Assembly: GCA_904502025.1 (NCBI GenBank)
Contig: CAJGDJ010000023.1
Span: 1 to 31,204 of the forward strand
Source: an uncultured Muribaculaceae bacterium
GTDB taxonomy: Bacteria > Bacteroidota > Bacteroidia > Bacteroidales > Muribaculaceae
Direction: 5' to 3'
Length of the DNA stretch: 31,204 bases
Under the pieces are notes generated by a model. The model had not been told where the DNA came from, made no database searches, and saw only the letters and a program-made list of their open reading frames with translations. Shown in pieces: positions 1-7,486 of this stretch. A program made the translations under genes and the position numbers. Within the stretch, counting starts at the first letter, position 1, and the number at the start of each line of letters is the position of its first letter.

Positions 1-17
1 CTCGTTTTTTCTGCTGT

Positions 18-51
18 TGATTGGCAGTTGGGACGCCCCAACTGCCAATCA
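18..51. repeat. Perfect 15-bp inverted repeat (hairpin)
   Basis: Bases 18-32 are the exact reverse complement of 37-51, with a 4-base loop (33-36). No T-run follows the stem on either strand, so it is not an ordinary intrinsic terminator. It lies just upstream of the truncated leucine-rich-repeat gene. It could be a dispersed palindromic element or a recombination-site remnant; the sequence alone does not decide. Confidence 0.75.
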
Positions 52-132
52 GTCCTTATAAAGTTGAATCATTGATGGTAATTTTAACATCATATTTTCG
101 CACTTCGTTTTTTAATTTATGGATGTACCAAA

Positions 133-870
133 TTGACCTCGGTAACAATTCCCAATTCGGTAACAGCAATTGGCGACCGTGCGTTCGTTGGTTGCGACGG
201 CTTGACTTCGGTAACAATCCCCAATTCCGTCACCTCGATTGGTGAACATGCGTTCTATTGCAATAATTTAAAAATTGTAAAAAGTTTAAATAATACCCCT
301 CCACAATGTGGTAACTCGTTTAATTATTACGCATTGTTAATGGTCCCCAAAGGTTCGATGATGAGTTATATGCTCGCCGATGGATGGCGTTATTTTGCTA
401 AAATCCAGGAATTTGAAGTTGATGATGCTGTAAAGCCGGTTCTCACTATTGCATACCCCGAAGGTGGAGTTGTGAAGCAAAAAGTAGATAATGGCACTAT
501 TCTCGAATTGCAAATTGTTCCATATAATGGTTGGAAATGCAATAGCGTAACGTTTAATGGTGTTGATGTTACCAATAATCTTGATGTAGATGGAAATTAT
601 AACACGCCATCAATTACTGCCGACTCTCAATTAAACATAGTTTTTGTAAAAGATGATGGTGGAGTAGAATCTACACTTGCTAATGATATAAAAGTGTGTG
701 TAAATGGTAATACTATTACAATTTTAGGCACTGACGAATTTGCCGATGTTGAAATATATAACACATCAGGTATTAATGTTTATAACGGCATTGAAAAATC
801 AATTATTCTTGACGCAAACAACATTTATATATTAACCGTCGAAGGTCGCACATTTAAGTTTGCAATGTAA
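133..870 (+). pseudogene. 5'-truncated BspA-like leucine-rich-repeat protein with type IX secretion-like tail
   Basis: The readable frame starts with two 23-residue LRR_5 (BspA/TpLRR) repeats of the LTSVTIPNSVTxIGxxAF type, one starting at base 133 and the next 69 bases later at 202. A short linker, a roughly 60-residue beta-rich module and a C-terminal segment of about 60 residues follow; the last contains FADVEIYNTSGINVYNG and resembles a type IX secretion sorting domain. Family members are large surface or secreted proteins with a signal peptide and many repeats. Here the frame hits a stop at 85-87, there is no ATG before the repeats, and no signal peptide is present; the first available start is a TTG inside a repeat. 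I read this as the 3' remnant of a larger gene. It could also be a silent cassette, or the genuine 5' end may have been moved by recombination. Confidence 0.7.
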
Positions 871-912
871 ATCTCATTTGCACTAACTGCAAAATGAATA
901 TCTTAGGTTCTC

Positions 913-941
913 AGGTCGTGGCATTTCGCCACGACCTTTTT
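913..941 (+). terminator. Rho-independent terminator after the LRR gene
   Basis: A 10-bp perfect stem (913-922 with 928-937) with a 5-base loop is followed by a run of five T. It lies about 40 bp after the stop codon of the LRR gene. Confidence 0.88.
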
Positions 942-970
942 GATATTCACTAAGGATATATCTCTGAAAA

Positions 971-1010
971 TTAGTACCCTTAGTAGCCTAAGTTGACCTA
1001 TTAGACCTAC
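971..1010. repeat. Short tandem array of 9-10-bp units, consensus TTAGTNGCC
   Basis: Four consecutive imperfect units are visible: TTAGTACCC (971-979), TTAGTAGCC (980-988), TAAGTTGACC (989-998) and TATTAGACC (999-1007). The same unit family recurs at 1111-1147 and, inverted, near 24168-24206. All three arrays are intergenic. Function unknown. Confidence 0.6.
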
Positions 1011-1072
1011 ATATCTTTCTCCTCTTTTTTTGTTTTTGTGCATTATCGCAGTTATTCCGCTTTTTTGCATTG

Positions 1073-1080
1073 TAACTTTG
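1073..1080 (+). promoter_or_regulatory. Possible Bacteroidales -7 box (TAACTTTG)
   Basis: This matches the TAnnTTTG -7 consensus of the Bacteroidales primary sigma factor. No TTTG -33 element lies at the usual 19-21 bp spacing. It is about 365 bp upstream of the recombinase start, so assignment to that gene is weak. Confidence 0.3.
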
Positions 1081-1110
1081 CATCAAGAAGTAAGCATTGC
1101 CTTACGGCAT

Positions 1111-1147
1111 CGTCCTTAGTGTCCTTACTGACTTTAGCGACCTTTAT
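1111..1147. repeat. Second short tandem array of 9-bp units
   Basis: The units TTAGTGTCC (1116-1124), TTACTGACT (1125-1133) and TTAGCGACC (1134-1142) are contiguous and belong to the same family as the array at 971-1010. Confidence 0.6.
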
Positions 1148-1170
1148 TATAATAACCAATTAGGGAACTA

Positions 1171-1178
1171 TAACTTTG
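1171..1178 (+). promoter_or_regulatory. Possible Bacteroidales -7 box (TAACTTTG)
   Basis: A second exact TAACTTTG, 98 bp after the first. There is no clear -33 partner. If active, it would give a leader of roughly 260 nt to the recombinase gene, including the hairpins at 1253-1363. Confidence 0.3.
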
Positions 1179-1209
1179 TTGGCGCAACATTCCGTATAAC
1201 TATTTGATT

Positions 1210-1375
1210 TGTGGAGAGTACCCCCCCCTCCGAATTGCAATTCGCAATTCTAGTCCCCCTCTTTTTCTGCAAAAAACAAGGGGACAGCTATATTACCCAA
1301 TAACTGAAGAAGCTCTCCCTCTGAAATTTACGGAGAAATTTTAGGGGGAGTACGGCGAAGCCGGGAGGGGGTTGA
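1210..1375. repeat. Cluster of intergenic hairpins between C-runs and G-runs
   Basis: This part of the 574-bp gene-free stretch 871-1444 holds several nested inverted repeats. There is a palindrome GAATTGCAATTC around 1232-1243, and a stem of GTCCCC (1253-1258) with GGGGAC (1280-1285) whose inner part pairs T-run with A-run. There is a 15-bp stem (1315-1329 with 1336-1350, two G-U pairs, 6-base loop) and a small CGGC-gaa-GCCG hairpin (1353-1363). A C-run near 1221-1228 and G-runs at 1344-1348 and 1367-1371 bracket the cluster. It looks like a mobile or dispersed intergenic repeat rather than coding DNA. From 1376 to 1444 I see only AT-rich leader sequence. Confidence 0.55.
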
Positions 1376-1444
1376 TACATATAAAGATTCTATTTTGTGC
1401 CATCATGTATATAATTACCTAACCAATTAAATAACTTTTTAACT

Positions 1445-2704
1445 ATGAAGATTAACTTACGCTTTTTTGTTGAGAATACCTCCAACCAATCGGGGTGTAT
1501 TAGATACCAACTCGTTGGTAGCGGATATTATCCAACCATTATCAACTCTCATCATCTCATCTATTCACATGAATGGAACTCTTATCGTAATACAGTGCGT
1601 TTGCCTCGCAAAAATACAGCTCGCAAAGCTCAATTGATAGCAATCATGAACGAAGTGAAATGCGACATGATGCAGATTAGAGAAATTTATGACGAATTTG
1701 TTGCAACTGGCGAAGAATTCGACCTTTTAGATGTGTCACGAGCATTTCGTAGTCAACGATGCTCAACCTCGCTCGTTGACTTTGTCTATAACGCCATCGA
1801 CCATCTCACAATCTTAAAACGACACGGCACAGCACAAAACTATGCATCGGCAATAAAGAGTTTTATGGCATTTCGTGAAAACTGCGACATAGACCTCTCC
1901 GAGATTGACTCCGATATGATGCAACGCTACGAAGCACATCTCATTGGTCGAGGTGTATCGCCAAATACCATATCATTTTATATGCGCAACCTCCGAGCCC
2001 TATATAATCAAGCAGTGGAGCAAGGCATCACACCACAGTGCAATCCTTTTAGACATGTCTATACTGGTATCGCTAAGACTATGAAACGAGCATTGCCACT
2101 CAAATCGGTTCAACGCATACTCTCGCTCGATCTACACGACAAGCCATTGCTCGACTTTGCACGTGATATGTTTATGTTCTCATTCTACACCCGAGGCATG
2201 TCGTTTGTGGATATGGCACACCTAAAAGTTGCCAACGTCAAAGACAATATTCTATATTATCGGCGACAGAAAACAGGACAGCAATTGCAGATACGCTTCG
2301 AAAAGCCTATGCTTGATATTATCAATAAATATAGAGAGAAAGCCCATTCACCATATCTGTTGCCAATATGTAAGTCGCCCGATGATTCCTATCAAAGCTA
2401 TAAAATGGCGATGGCAAGAGTTAATAAATATCTCAAGCAAGTGGGGAGGCTTGCCGATATCGAAGCTCCACTCACGATGTATGTGGCTCGGCACTCATGG
2501 GCAACCGTGGCACGCGACCAACGGATACCACTTTCCATTATCAGTCACGGCATGGGGCACGACAGCGAACACACAACACAAATCTATCTTGCCTCCATAA
2601 GTAACACTCTCATTGATAACGCTAATAATCGCATACTTTCTCACCTCTCCACTCTAAATACCACTCCACCCAGTAGGGACACGACAAGCCGTTATGTTCT
2701 ATAG
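1445..2704 (+). CDS. Tyrosine recombinase / site-specific integrase
   Basis: This 419-residue protein has the layout of Bacteroidales phage-integrase-family recombinases: an N-terminal arm-type DNA-binding region (about 1-95), a SAM-like core-binding domain (about 108-205) and a C-terminal catalytic domain (about 215-395). The catalytic residues can be placed at R250 (in FYTRGMSF), K276 (RRQKTG), R349 within YVARHSW, H372 (MGHDS) and the nucleophile Y381 (QIYLAS). Y346 replaces the first His of the HxxR box, a substitution common in this clade. It would cut and rejoin DNA by a 3'-phosphotyrosine intermediate. No excisionase, transfer gene or other mobile-element cargo is nearby, so it is an orphan here. 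Relatives act as integrases or as invertases that flip promoters and surface-gene segments. A truncated surface-protein gene lies 574 bp upstream, but I found no paired inverted repeats to prove a substrate. Confidence 0.92.
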   Translation: MKINLRFFVENTSNQSGCIRYQLVGSGYYPTIINSHHLIYSHEWNSYRNTVRLPRKNTARKAQLIAIMNEVKCDMMQIREIYDEFVATGEEFDLLDVSRAFRSQRCSTSLVDFVYNAIDHLTILKRHGTAQNYASAIKSFMAFRENCDIDLSEIDSDMMQRYEAHLIGRGVSPNTISFYMRNLRALYNQAVEQGITPQCNPFRHVYTGIAKTMKRALPLKSVQRILSLDLHDKPLLDFARDMFMFSFYTRGMSFVDMAHLKVANVKDNILYYRRQKTGQQLQIRFEKPMLDIINKYREKAHSPYLLPICKSPDDSYQSYKMAMARVNKYLKQVGRLADIEAPLTMYVARHSWATVARDQRIPLSIISHGMGHDSEHTTQIYLASISNTLIDNANNRILSHLSTLNTTPPSRDTTSRYVL

Positions 2705-2740
2705 TCAAAAAAATTATGCATTATTCATTAAAATTTGTTG

Positions 2741-2748
2741 TATATTTG
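2741..2748 (+). promoter_or_regulatory. Predicted -7 box for zupT (TATATTTG)
   Basis: An exact TAnnTTTG match, 27 bp before the zupT ATG. A convincing -33 TTTG is not present at standard spacing. The gap between the recombinase stop and zupT is only 70 bp, so this is the obvious promoter position. Confidence 0.5.
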
Positions 2749-2774
2749 TGGTGAATTAATTTGAATTGTTAATA

Positions 2775-3581
2775 ATGGAGATAACATTGACGTTTGAATC
2801 AATATTGTTAGCGTTAGGGTTGACGTTGGTTGCCGGCATGTCAACGGCAATTGGTGGATTGTTGGCATTTTTCAAAACGGCAGCAAATACTCGTTTCTTG
2901 TCGGGAGCGTTGGGGTTGTCGGCAGGTGTGATGATATATGTGGCTTTTATGGAGATGATTCCCGAGTCGCTCGAGGTGTTGAAGGGTGAATACACCGACA
3001 CGTTGGCTAATATTTATATGCTCATTGCATTCTTTGGAGGAATGGGGTTGATTGCATTGATAGACTTCTTGATTCCCGAAGATGAAAACCCTCATGAATT
3101 TCATCGAGTGGAGAAAGTTGGTGCAAAGTCGGAAAAATTGAAACGCACCGGTTTTATGTTGGCATTGGCAATAGGTATTCACAATTTCCCTGAAGGGATG
3201 GCAACATTTATTTCGGCTCTTGATGGAATGGACGTGGCAATCCCTATTGTTATAGCAATTGCAATACATAATATTCCGGAAGGTATTGCAGTGTCGGTCC
3301 CTATCTACCATGCAACTGGCAATAGACGCAAGGCATTGGCTTATTCGATATGGACCGGATTGGCAGAGCCTTTAGGAGCATTGTTTGGAATGGCTTTTTT
3401 GTTGCCGTTTTGGACTCCGGTTGTTAGTGCATTGCTATTGGCTGCAGTGGCGGGGATTATGGTGTTTATTTCACTCGACGAATTGTTGCCCGGTGCAGAG
3501 GAATATGGCCATCATCATTTTTCAATAGGTGGTGTGATATTGGGAATGATGGTAATGGCAGTGTCATTATTAGTTATATAA
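2775..3581 (+). CDS. zupT: ZIP-family metal (zinc) transporter ZupT
   Basis: This 268-residue inner-membrane protein has about eight hydrophobic segments. The family signature appears twice: HNFPEGMATF in the middle and HNIPEGIAVSVPIY shortly after, the His/Glu pairs that form the metal path in ZIP transporters. The N-terminal part (TAIGGLLAFF, LGLSAGVMIYVAFMEMIPES) matches ZupT/GufA-type members. A His-rich cytoplasmic or periplasmic stretch (EEYGHHHF) precedes the last helix. Length is close to E. coli ZupT (257 residues). It is expected to import zinc and possibly iron, manganese or cobalt. The frame extends upstream to a TTG at 2766, but I chose the ATG at 2775 because it starts directly with the conserved N-terminus. 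It has its own -7 box and appears monocistronic; the next gene has a separate promoter. Confidence 0.93.
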   Translation: MEITLTFESILLALGLTLVAGMSTAIGGLLAFFKTAANTRFLSGALGLSAGVMIYVAFMEMIPESLEVLKGEYTDTLANIYMLIAFFGGMGLIALIDFLIPEDENPHEFHRVEKVGAKSEKLKRTGFMLALAIGIHNFPEGMATFISALDGMDVAIPIVIAIAIHNIPEGIAVSVPIYHATGNRRKALAYSIWTGLAEPLGALFGMAFLLPFWTPVVSALLLAAVAGIMVFISLDELLPGAEEYGHHHFSIGGVILGMMVMAVSLLVI

Positions 3582-3612
3582 TTCTTAACAAAGGTTATTG
3601 CTCAGGACGGCG

Positions 3613-3644
3613 TTTGTGAAGTTGTGAAATATGTGCTAATTTTG
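3613..3644 (+). promoter_or_regulatory. Promoter of the TonB-dependent receptor operon
   Basis: TTTG (3613-3616), a 20-bp spacer and TAATTTTG (3637-3644) match the Bacteroidales -33/-7 pattern. The receptor ATG is at 3661, so the leader would be only about 5-12 nt. Confidence 0.75.
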
Positions 3645-3659
3645 CATTGCAATTTCACA
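3623..3659. promoter_or_regulatory. Inverted repeat over the promoter, possible operator
   Basis: TGTGAAAT (3623-3630) is repeated in inverse as ATTTCACA (3652-3659), with 21 bases between, so the pair brackets the -7 box and the predicted start site. This geometry suits a repressor site, but no regulator is identified. Confidence 0.4.
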
Positions 3660-3660
3660 G

Positions 3661-5907
3661 ATGGATAAATCTCGTTACATATTGTCGTTGGTTTTGGCTA
3701 TAAGCTGTGCTTGTAGTCTTTTTGCTGTTGAGGTCGAAAAATCAGACACATTGGAAGAGATTACGGTGTCGTCGATAAAGCAAACGAGCGATTTGAATAA
3801 AAGTCCGGCATCATTGACTGTGCTAAATTCAAAGCATGTGGAGCGTCTTGGTGTTGATGCAATAAAAAACGTGAGTGCCATAGCTCCAAATTTCTACATT
3901 CCCGATTATGGCTCACGAATGACTTCGTCGATATATGTACGAGGTATAGGTGCTCGCATTGACCAACCGGTAGTGGGCTTAAATGTCGATAATGTGCCAT
4001 TCCTAAATAAAGACAATTATGATTTTGATTTGAGCGATGTAGATCGTATTGAGGTGTTGCGAGGACCACAAAGTACTCTTTTTGGAAGAAACACAATGGG
4101 GGGGCTAATAAATATATATACATTGTCGCCATTTAAGTTTCAAGGAGTGCGATTTTTGGCTGAATATGGTAGTGGCAATTCAATAAAAACAGGATTATCA
4201 TATTATGGTAAGCTAAATTCGCGATTGGGAATGTCGATTGGAGTTAATATGACCTCAACCGATGGCTTCTATGATAATGCCTATACCGGAGCCGATGTGG
4301 GGACTGAACGACAAGGCTCGATGCGTTGGAAAACAAAGTGGTATCCGTCGTCGTTGGTGGCAATTGAAAATGTAGCTACGGCACAGCATTCTCGTCAACG
4401 TGGGTATCCTTATAAAATGGTTGATTCGAGTGCGATAGGGTATAATGATACTTGTTTTTATCGTCGACTTTCGATTATGGACGGATTGACGATAAATGTG
4501 AATGTTGGAGGTGTCTCAATGTCGAGTATAACAAGTTTTCAGTATTTAGATGATAATATGACGCTCGACCAAGATTTTTTACCTCTTGAATACTTTACTC
4601 TTACCCAAAAACGCAAAGAATGGGCTTTGACACAGGATTTTGTGGTTAAAGGTCGAAAAGAAAGTTATGATTGGCTTATGGGTGTATTTGGCTTCTATCG
4701 TCACACTGATATGAGTGCCCCGGTAACTTTTAAGGATTATGGCATCGAGCAATTAATTGAGAAAAATCGCAATGAGGTAAATCCACAATATCCGATTAAA
4801 TGGAATGAGGATAGCTTTATGTTAGGTAGCGATTTTGAGATTCCAAATTATGGGGTGGCTTTATATCATCAAAGTCATTATGATTTGAAACGCTGGTCGT
4901 TCACTCTTGGGCTACGTCTTGATTATGAAAAATCAACACTTGATTACAATAGTTTTTGTAATACATCTTATTCAATCTATAAAGGACCGGTTGAAGATGG
5001 AGATGTGTTTAGTGATAATCCGGTAAATATTGATGATTTCGGGCATTTGGAACAGTCGTTTCTTGAGCTTATGCCCAAATTAACGGTGGCATATCGGTTG
5101 CCGTTAAGTGATGAATCTCGTATATATACCTCAATCGCAAAAGGATATAAGTCGGGTGGATTTAATACTCAAATGTTTTCGGATGTGTTGCAGCAACGCA
5201 TTCGTGGCATGATGGGATTGAGTGAATTATATTCAGTTGATGAGATAGTGCTATATAAGCCTGAAAAAAGTTGGAATTATGAGCTGGGGGCTCATATTGC
5301 TGATAGTGAGGGCGAATATTCAGTAGGGGTATCGACATTTTATATAGATTGTCGCGACCAACAACTCACAATGTTTCCTGATGGCATGACCACCGGTAGG
5401 ATAATGACAAATGCAGGGAAAACACGTAGTAGTGGCGTTGAACTGTCAGCATCGTGGCGACCAATCGATGAGTTGTCGGTTAATGCAAGCTATGGATATA
5501 CCGATGCTCGTTTTGTGGAATTTAACAATGGAAAAGAAGATTATAGGGGTAAATTTATTCCATATTCTCCAAGGAATACGATGTTTGCAGGAGTGTCATA
5601 TATGTTGCCGGTAAATATATCGTGGCTTGATCGAGTGGCATTTGATGCTAACGTGAAGGGTGTGGGGGATATTTATTGGGACGAAGCCAACCGCGTTAAG
5701 CAACCTTTTTATGCTCTGTTGGGAGCATCGGTACGATTAGATAAGGGGGCTTTTTCGTTGAGTGTGTGGGGCGAAAATTTGACAAATACGCAATACAATA
5801 CGTTTTATTTCGTTTCAATAGGGAACGCATTTTTACAACAAGGTAACCCTATTCGATTTGGAATAGCGTTGAGAATGAATATTAATATAAATAATAACCA
5901 AAAATAA
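3661..5907 (+). CDS. TonB-dependent outer-membrane receptor
   Basis: This 748-residue protein has a signal peptide (about 1-22, ending near SLFAVE). A TonB-box-like stretch EEITVSS (32-38) follows, then a plug domain (about 45-165: IYVRGIGAR, DRIEVLRGPQSTLFGRNTMGGLINI) and a 22-strand-type beta-barrel ending with GENLTNTQYNTFYF and a hydrophobic/aromatic C-terminal strand. It should bind a ligand at the outer membrane and import it using TonB-ExbBD energy. Unlike SusC-type receptors it has no N-terminal carboxypeptidase-regulatory-like domain, so it resembles classical siderophore, heme, vitamin or metal receptors; the ligand is not visible from sequence. It shares an operon with the lipoprotein whose start lies 5 bp after its stop, and follows zupT, but a metal link is only a guess. 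Confidence 0.93.
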   Translation: MDKSRYILSLVLAISCACSLFAVEVEKSDTLEEITVSSIKQTSDLNKSPASLTVLNSKHVERLGVDAIKNVSAIAPNFYIPDYGSRMTSSIYVRGIGARIDQPVVGLNVDNVPFLNKDNYDFDLSDVDRIEVLRGPQSTLFGRNTMGGLINIYTLSPFKFQGVRFLAEYGSGNSIKTGLSYYGKLNSRLGMSIGVNMTSTDGFYDNAYTGADVGTERQGSMRWKTKWYPSSLVAIENVATAQHSRQRGYPYKMVDSSAIGYNDTCFYRRLSIMDGLTINVNVGGVSMSSITSFQYLDDNMTLDQDFLPLEYFTLTQKRKEWALTQDFVVKGRKESYDWLMGVFGFYRHTDMSAPVTFKDYGIEQLIEKNRNEVNPQYPIKWNEDSFMLGSDFEIPNYGVALYHQSHYDLKRWSFTLGLRLDYEKSTLDYNSFCNTSYSIYKGPVEDGDVFSDNPVNIDDFGHLEQSFLELMPKLTVAYRLPLSDESRIYTSIAKGYKSGGFNTQMFSDVLQQRIRGMMGLSELYSVDEIVLYKPEKSWNYELGAHIADSEGEYSVGVSTFYIDCRDQQLTMFPDGMTTGRIMTNAGKTRSSGVELSASWRPIDELSVNASYGYTDARFVEFNNGKEDYRGKFIPYSPRNTMFAGVSYMLPVNISWLDRVAFDANVKGVGDIYWDEANRVKQPFYALLGASVRLDKGAFSLSVWGENLTNTQYNTFYFVSIGNAFLQQGNPIRFGIALRMNININNNQK

Positions 5908-5912
5908 GCAAA

Positions 5913-6800
5913 ATGAAATTATTAAAATCAGTTTTAACGTTGATGATGATTGCTGTTATGGTAACATCGTGTGATAAAGATGAAACGCCAGGAGTGCCTG
6001 AAACATACATGGAGTTGGATTATACTGAAGAAGGTTGCTTTAATTATATATATAAGAAAAGTACTTCTAAAGGAGTTGTGTCCAATAGAACTACATATAA
6101 GTTCCGTTGGAATGACGATTATACGGCTGATGTGCATGTGTATAATGCTAAATTTTCGGAGCGAATGCCCGATGGTGTTAATATCTCGTTTAAGGGATTA
6201 AAGTGGGAAGCGGTTGATGATTGGAAAAAAATCAGTGTTAATGACATAGTTCCAACTGTGGTTACAAATAATGGTGATTCGGTTGATGCTTCTGCGTTTG
6301 TTCTCGATAATTTGACAGTAAATGTGTTTGACCGCCGATTGTTAAATTTTACGCCAGAATACATACCCATTATAAATGTGTCAATGACAATGGGAGACGT
6401 TGAAGTTGTCGCAGTGCAAAAACGCATAGTCTATTCGGGTGTAACAAATGTGAAAAATGTTAGCTCCGGAGCAGCATTTAATCACAATTCAGCTTTATAT
6501 CAAATTGTTTTAGACGAGTCAACAATGCAAGCTACAATAGATATTTTTGGGGCAAAATTTGCAGAAAAAATGCCTGCGATGGATATGAAATTTGTAGGAG
6601 TGGCATTTGAATTGTCAAATAAAGGATATGTCCTTGAATGCAATGAGTTGATACCAACAATTAAAGATGTGCCATATCCTAATTATAAGGTAACAAATTT
6701 GAATGGAGATGCAATGTTTGAAACCGGATTAAGCTTGGACTTTGATTGCAAGGAAACGTATTCGGTTCAAGTAAATTTAGGGTATCCATTGGTGTTGTGA
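5913..6800 (+). CDS. Surface lipoprotein with two repeated domains, partner of the TonB receptor
   Basis: This 295-residue protein begins with a type II signal peptide and lipobox VTSC (Cys20). The next residues, DKDE, are acidic, as in Bacteroidota lipoprotein export signals that send lipoproteins to the cell surface. The mature part contains two related halves. DVHVYNAKFSERMP (73-86) is echoed by DIFGAKFAEKMP (from about 207); each is followed by a MD/VN-(x)-FxGxxFE/KWE-type stretch and then by NDIVPT or NELIPT. I see no enzyme motif. The beta-rich repeats suggest ligand-binding barrels, but I do not recognise the family with confidence. Its start is 5 bp downstream of the receptor stop, so it is almost certainly co-expressed and probably captures or hands over the receptor's ligand. 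A terminator follows at 6837-6870. Confidence 0.8.
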   Translation: MKLLKSVLTLMMIAVMVTSCDKDETPGVPETYMELDYTEEGCFNYIYKKSTSKGVVSNRTTYKFRWNDDYTADVHVYNAKFSERMPDGVNISFKGLKWEAVDDWKKISVNDIVPTVVTNNGDSVDASAFVLDNLTVNVFDRRLLNFTPEYIPIINVSMTMGDVEVVAVQKRIVYSGVTNVKNVSSGAAFNHNSALYQIVLDESTMQATIDIFGAKFAEKMPAMDMKFVGVAFELSNKGYVLECNELIPTIKDVPYPNYKVTNLNGDAMFETGLSLDFDCKETYSVQVNLGYPLVL

Positions 6801-6836
6801 TGAAGAAATACTAAAGCGAAGCAAAAAAATAATGTT

Positions 6837-6870
6837 AGCCAATTCGTGCATTGCATGGATTGGCTTTATT
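6837..6870 (+). terminator. Terminator after the receptor/lipoprotein operon
   Basis: A 7-bp AGCCAAT/ATTGGCT stem (6837-6843 with 6859-6865), extended by further pairs including G-U, is followed by a T-rich tail (ttattagtttt). It sits 37 bp after the lipoprotein stop. Confidence 0.7.
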
Positions 6871-6939
6871 AGTTTTGTGCGATGTGAATGCGATGAATTT
6901 TTGAATGAGAAATATTGATAAATATTGTGAGTCAAAAAA

Positions 6940-6970
6940 GTTGAATATTAAGATATTTTGACTATCTTTG
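6940..6970 (+). promoter_or_regulatory. Promoter of the nuo-atp-nuo gene cluster
   Basis: GTTG (6940-6943, one mismatch to TTTG), a 19-bp spacer and an exact TATCTTTG (6963-6970) fit the Bacteroidales promoter pattern. It is the only well-formed promoter I see between the upstream terminator and nuoA. The start site would be near 6977, giving a leader of about 130 nt. Confidence 0.7.
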
Positions 6971-6983
6971 CATGTGAATTAGT

Positions 6984-7053
6984 TAGCCTTTTTAGGCTTG
7001 AAATAGATGATGCGATTGTATTGGTGTGGCTATCAAAGAGATAGGGCCAATAC
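6984..7053 (+). promoter_or_regulatory. Structured 5' leader of nuoA with two hairpins
   Basis: The leader contains a small hairpin AGCCT-tttt-AGGCT (6984-6997). A longer interrupted stem follows: GTATTGG (7018-7024) pairs with CCAATAC (7047-7053), and CTATC (7030-7034) with GATAG (7040-7044). Neither matches a riboswitch class I know. A role in regulation or mRNA stability is inference. The rest of the 305-bp gene-free stretch 6801-7105 holds the terminator, the promoter and AT-rich DNA. Confidence 0.45.
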
Positions 7054-7105
7054 TGTTGTTGCGTTTGTCTATAGTTGATAAAGGAAAAATATTAGATACA
7101 AAAAT

Positions 7106-7486
7106 ATGGTTTTATTAGACATTTTTGGAATTCAAAACAATGCATTGCTCGCCGTAGTGGGGGCTTTGACTGGCTTGTCCCTTGTGTTTTTGGGTTTGAC
7201 TGTGGCAAAATTGGTTTCGCCACGTTCATTTAACCCACAAAAAGGTGAAGCATACGAGTGTGGTATTCCTACTCGTGGTGAAAGTATGTCGCAATTCAAG
7301 GTGGGTTATTACCTTTTTGCGATTTTGTTTTTGATGTTTGATGTAGAAACAGTGTTCTTGTTCCCATGGGCAGTGCGTATGCGTGAACTTGGTGCAGATG
7401 GTATTCTTAGCATCGCAGTGTTTTTCGGAATTTTAGTTTTAGGCCTTGTGTACGCATGGCGGAAAGGAGCTCTTGAATGGAAGTAA
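7106..7486 (+). CDS. nuoA: NADH-quinone oxidoreductase (complex I-like) subunit A
   Basis: This 126-residue membrane protein has three transmembrane helices, near 12-35, 68-90 and 98-120. The family's conserved loop KGEAYECGIPTRGES and the segment FKVGYYLFAILFLMFDVETVFLFPWA are clear (canonical NuoA: YECG and FDxExxFLxPWA). It is part of the membrane arm that contacts NuoH, NuoJ and the quinone-site module. It is the first gene after the promoter and long leader. Its last ten bases overlap the start of nuoB, so the two are translationally coupled. Confidence 0.96.
   Translation: MVLLDIFGIQNNALLAVVGALTGLSLVFLGLTVAKLVSPRSFNPQKGEAYECGIPTRGESMSQFKVGYYLFAILFLMFDVETVFLFPWAVRMRELGADGILSIAVFFGILVLGLVYAWRKGALEWK

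Noticed and set aside
18..51. Palindrome as an intrinsic terminator
   Set aside because: The stem is strong, but neither strand has a T-run directly after it.
21..245. Open frame across the palindrome and the LRR repeats
   Set aside because: It is the shifted frame of the LRR repeats and starts at a TTG inside the hairpin; the translation has no recognisable features.
133..270. 69-bp LRR repeats as a CRISPR array
   Set aside because: There are only two imperfect copies, in frame with a 23-residue protein repeat and without spacers.
1445..2704. Full integrative element around the recombinase
   Set aside because: No transfer, relaxase, replication, excisionase or cargo genes and no tRNA or direct-repeat ends are visible; the next gene is a housekeeping-type metal transporter.
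2841..3311. Minus-strand frame opposite zupT (156 codons)
   Set aside because: It is antisense to a clear ZIP transporter; the translation is His/Cys-rich low-quality sequence with no start context.
3661..5907. Receptor as a SusC-type glycan importer
   Set aside because: There is no N-terminal carboxypeptidase-regulatory-like domain, no SusD neighbour and no glycoside hydrolase in the operon.
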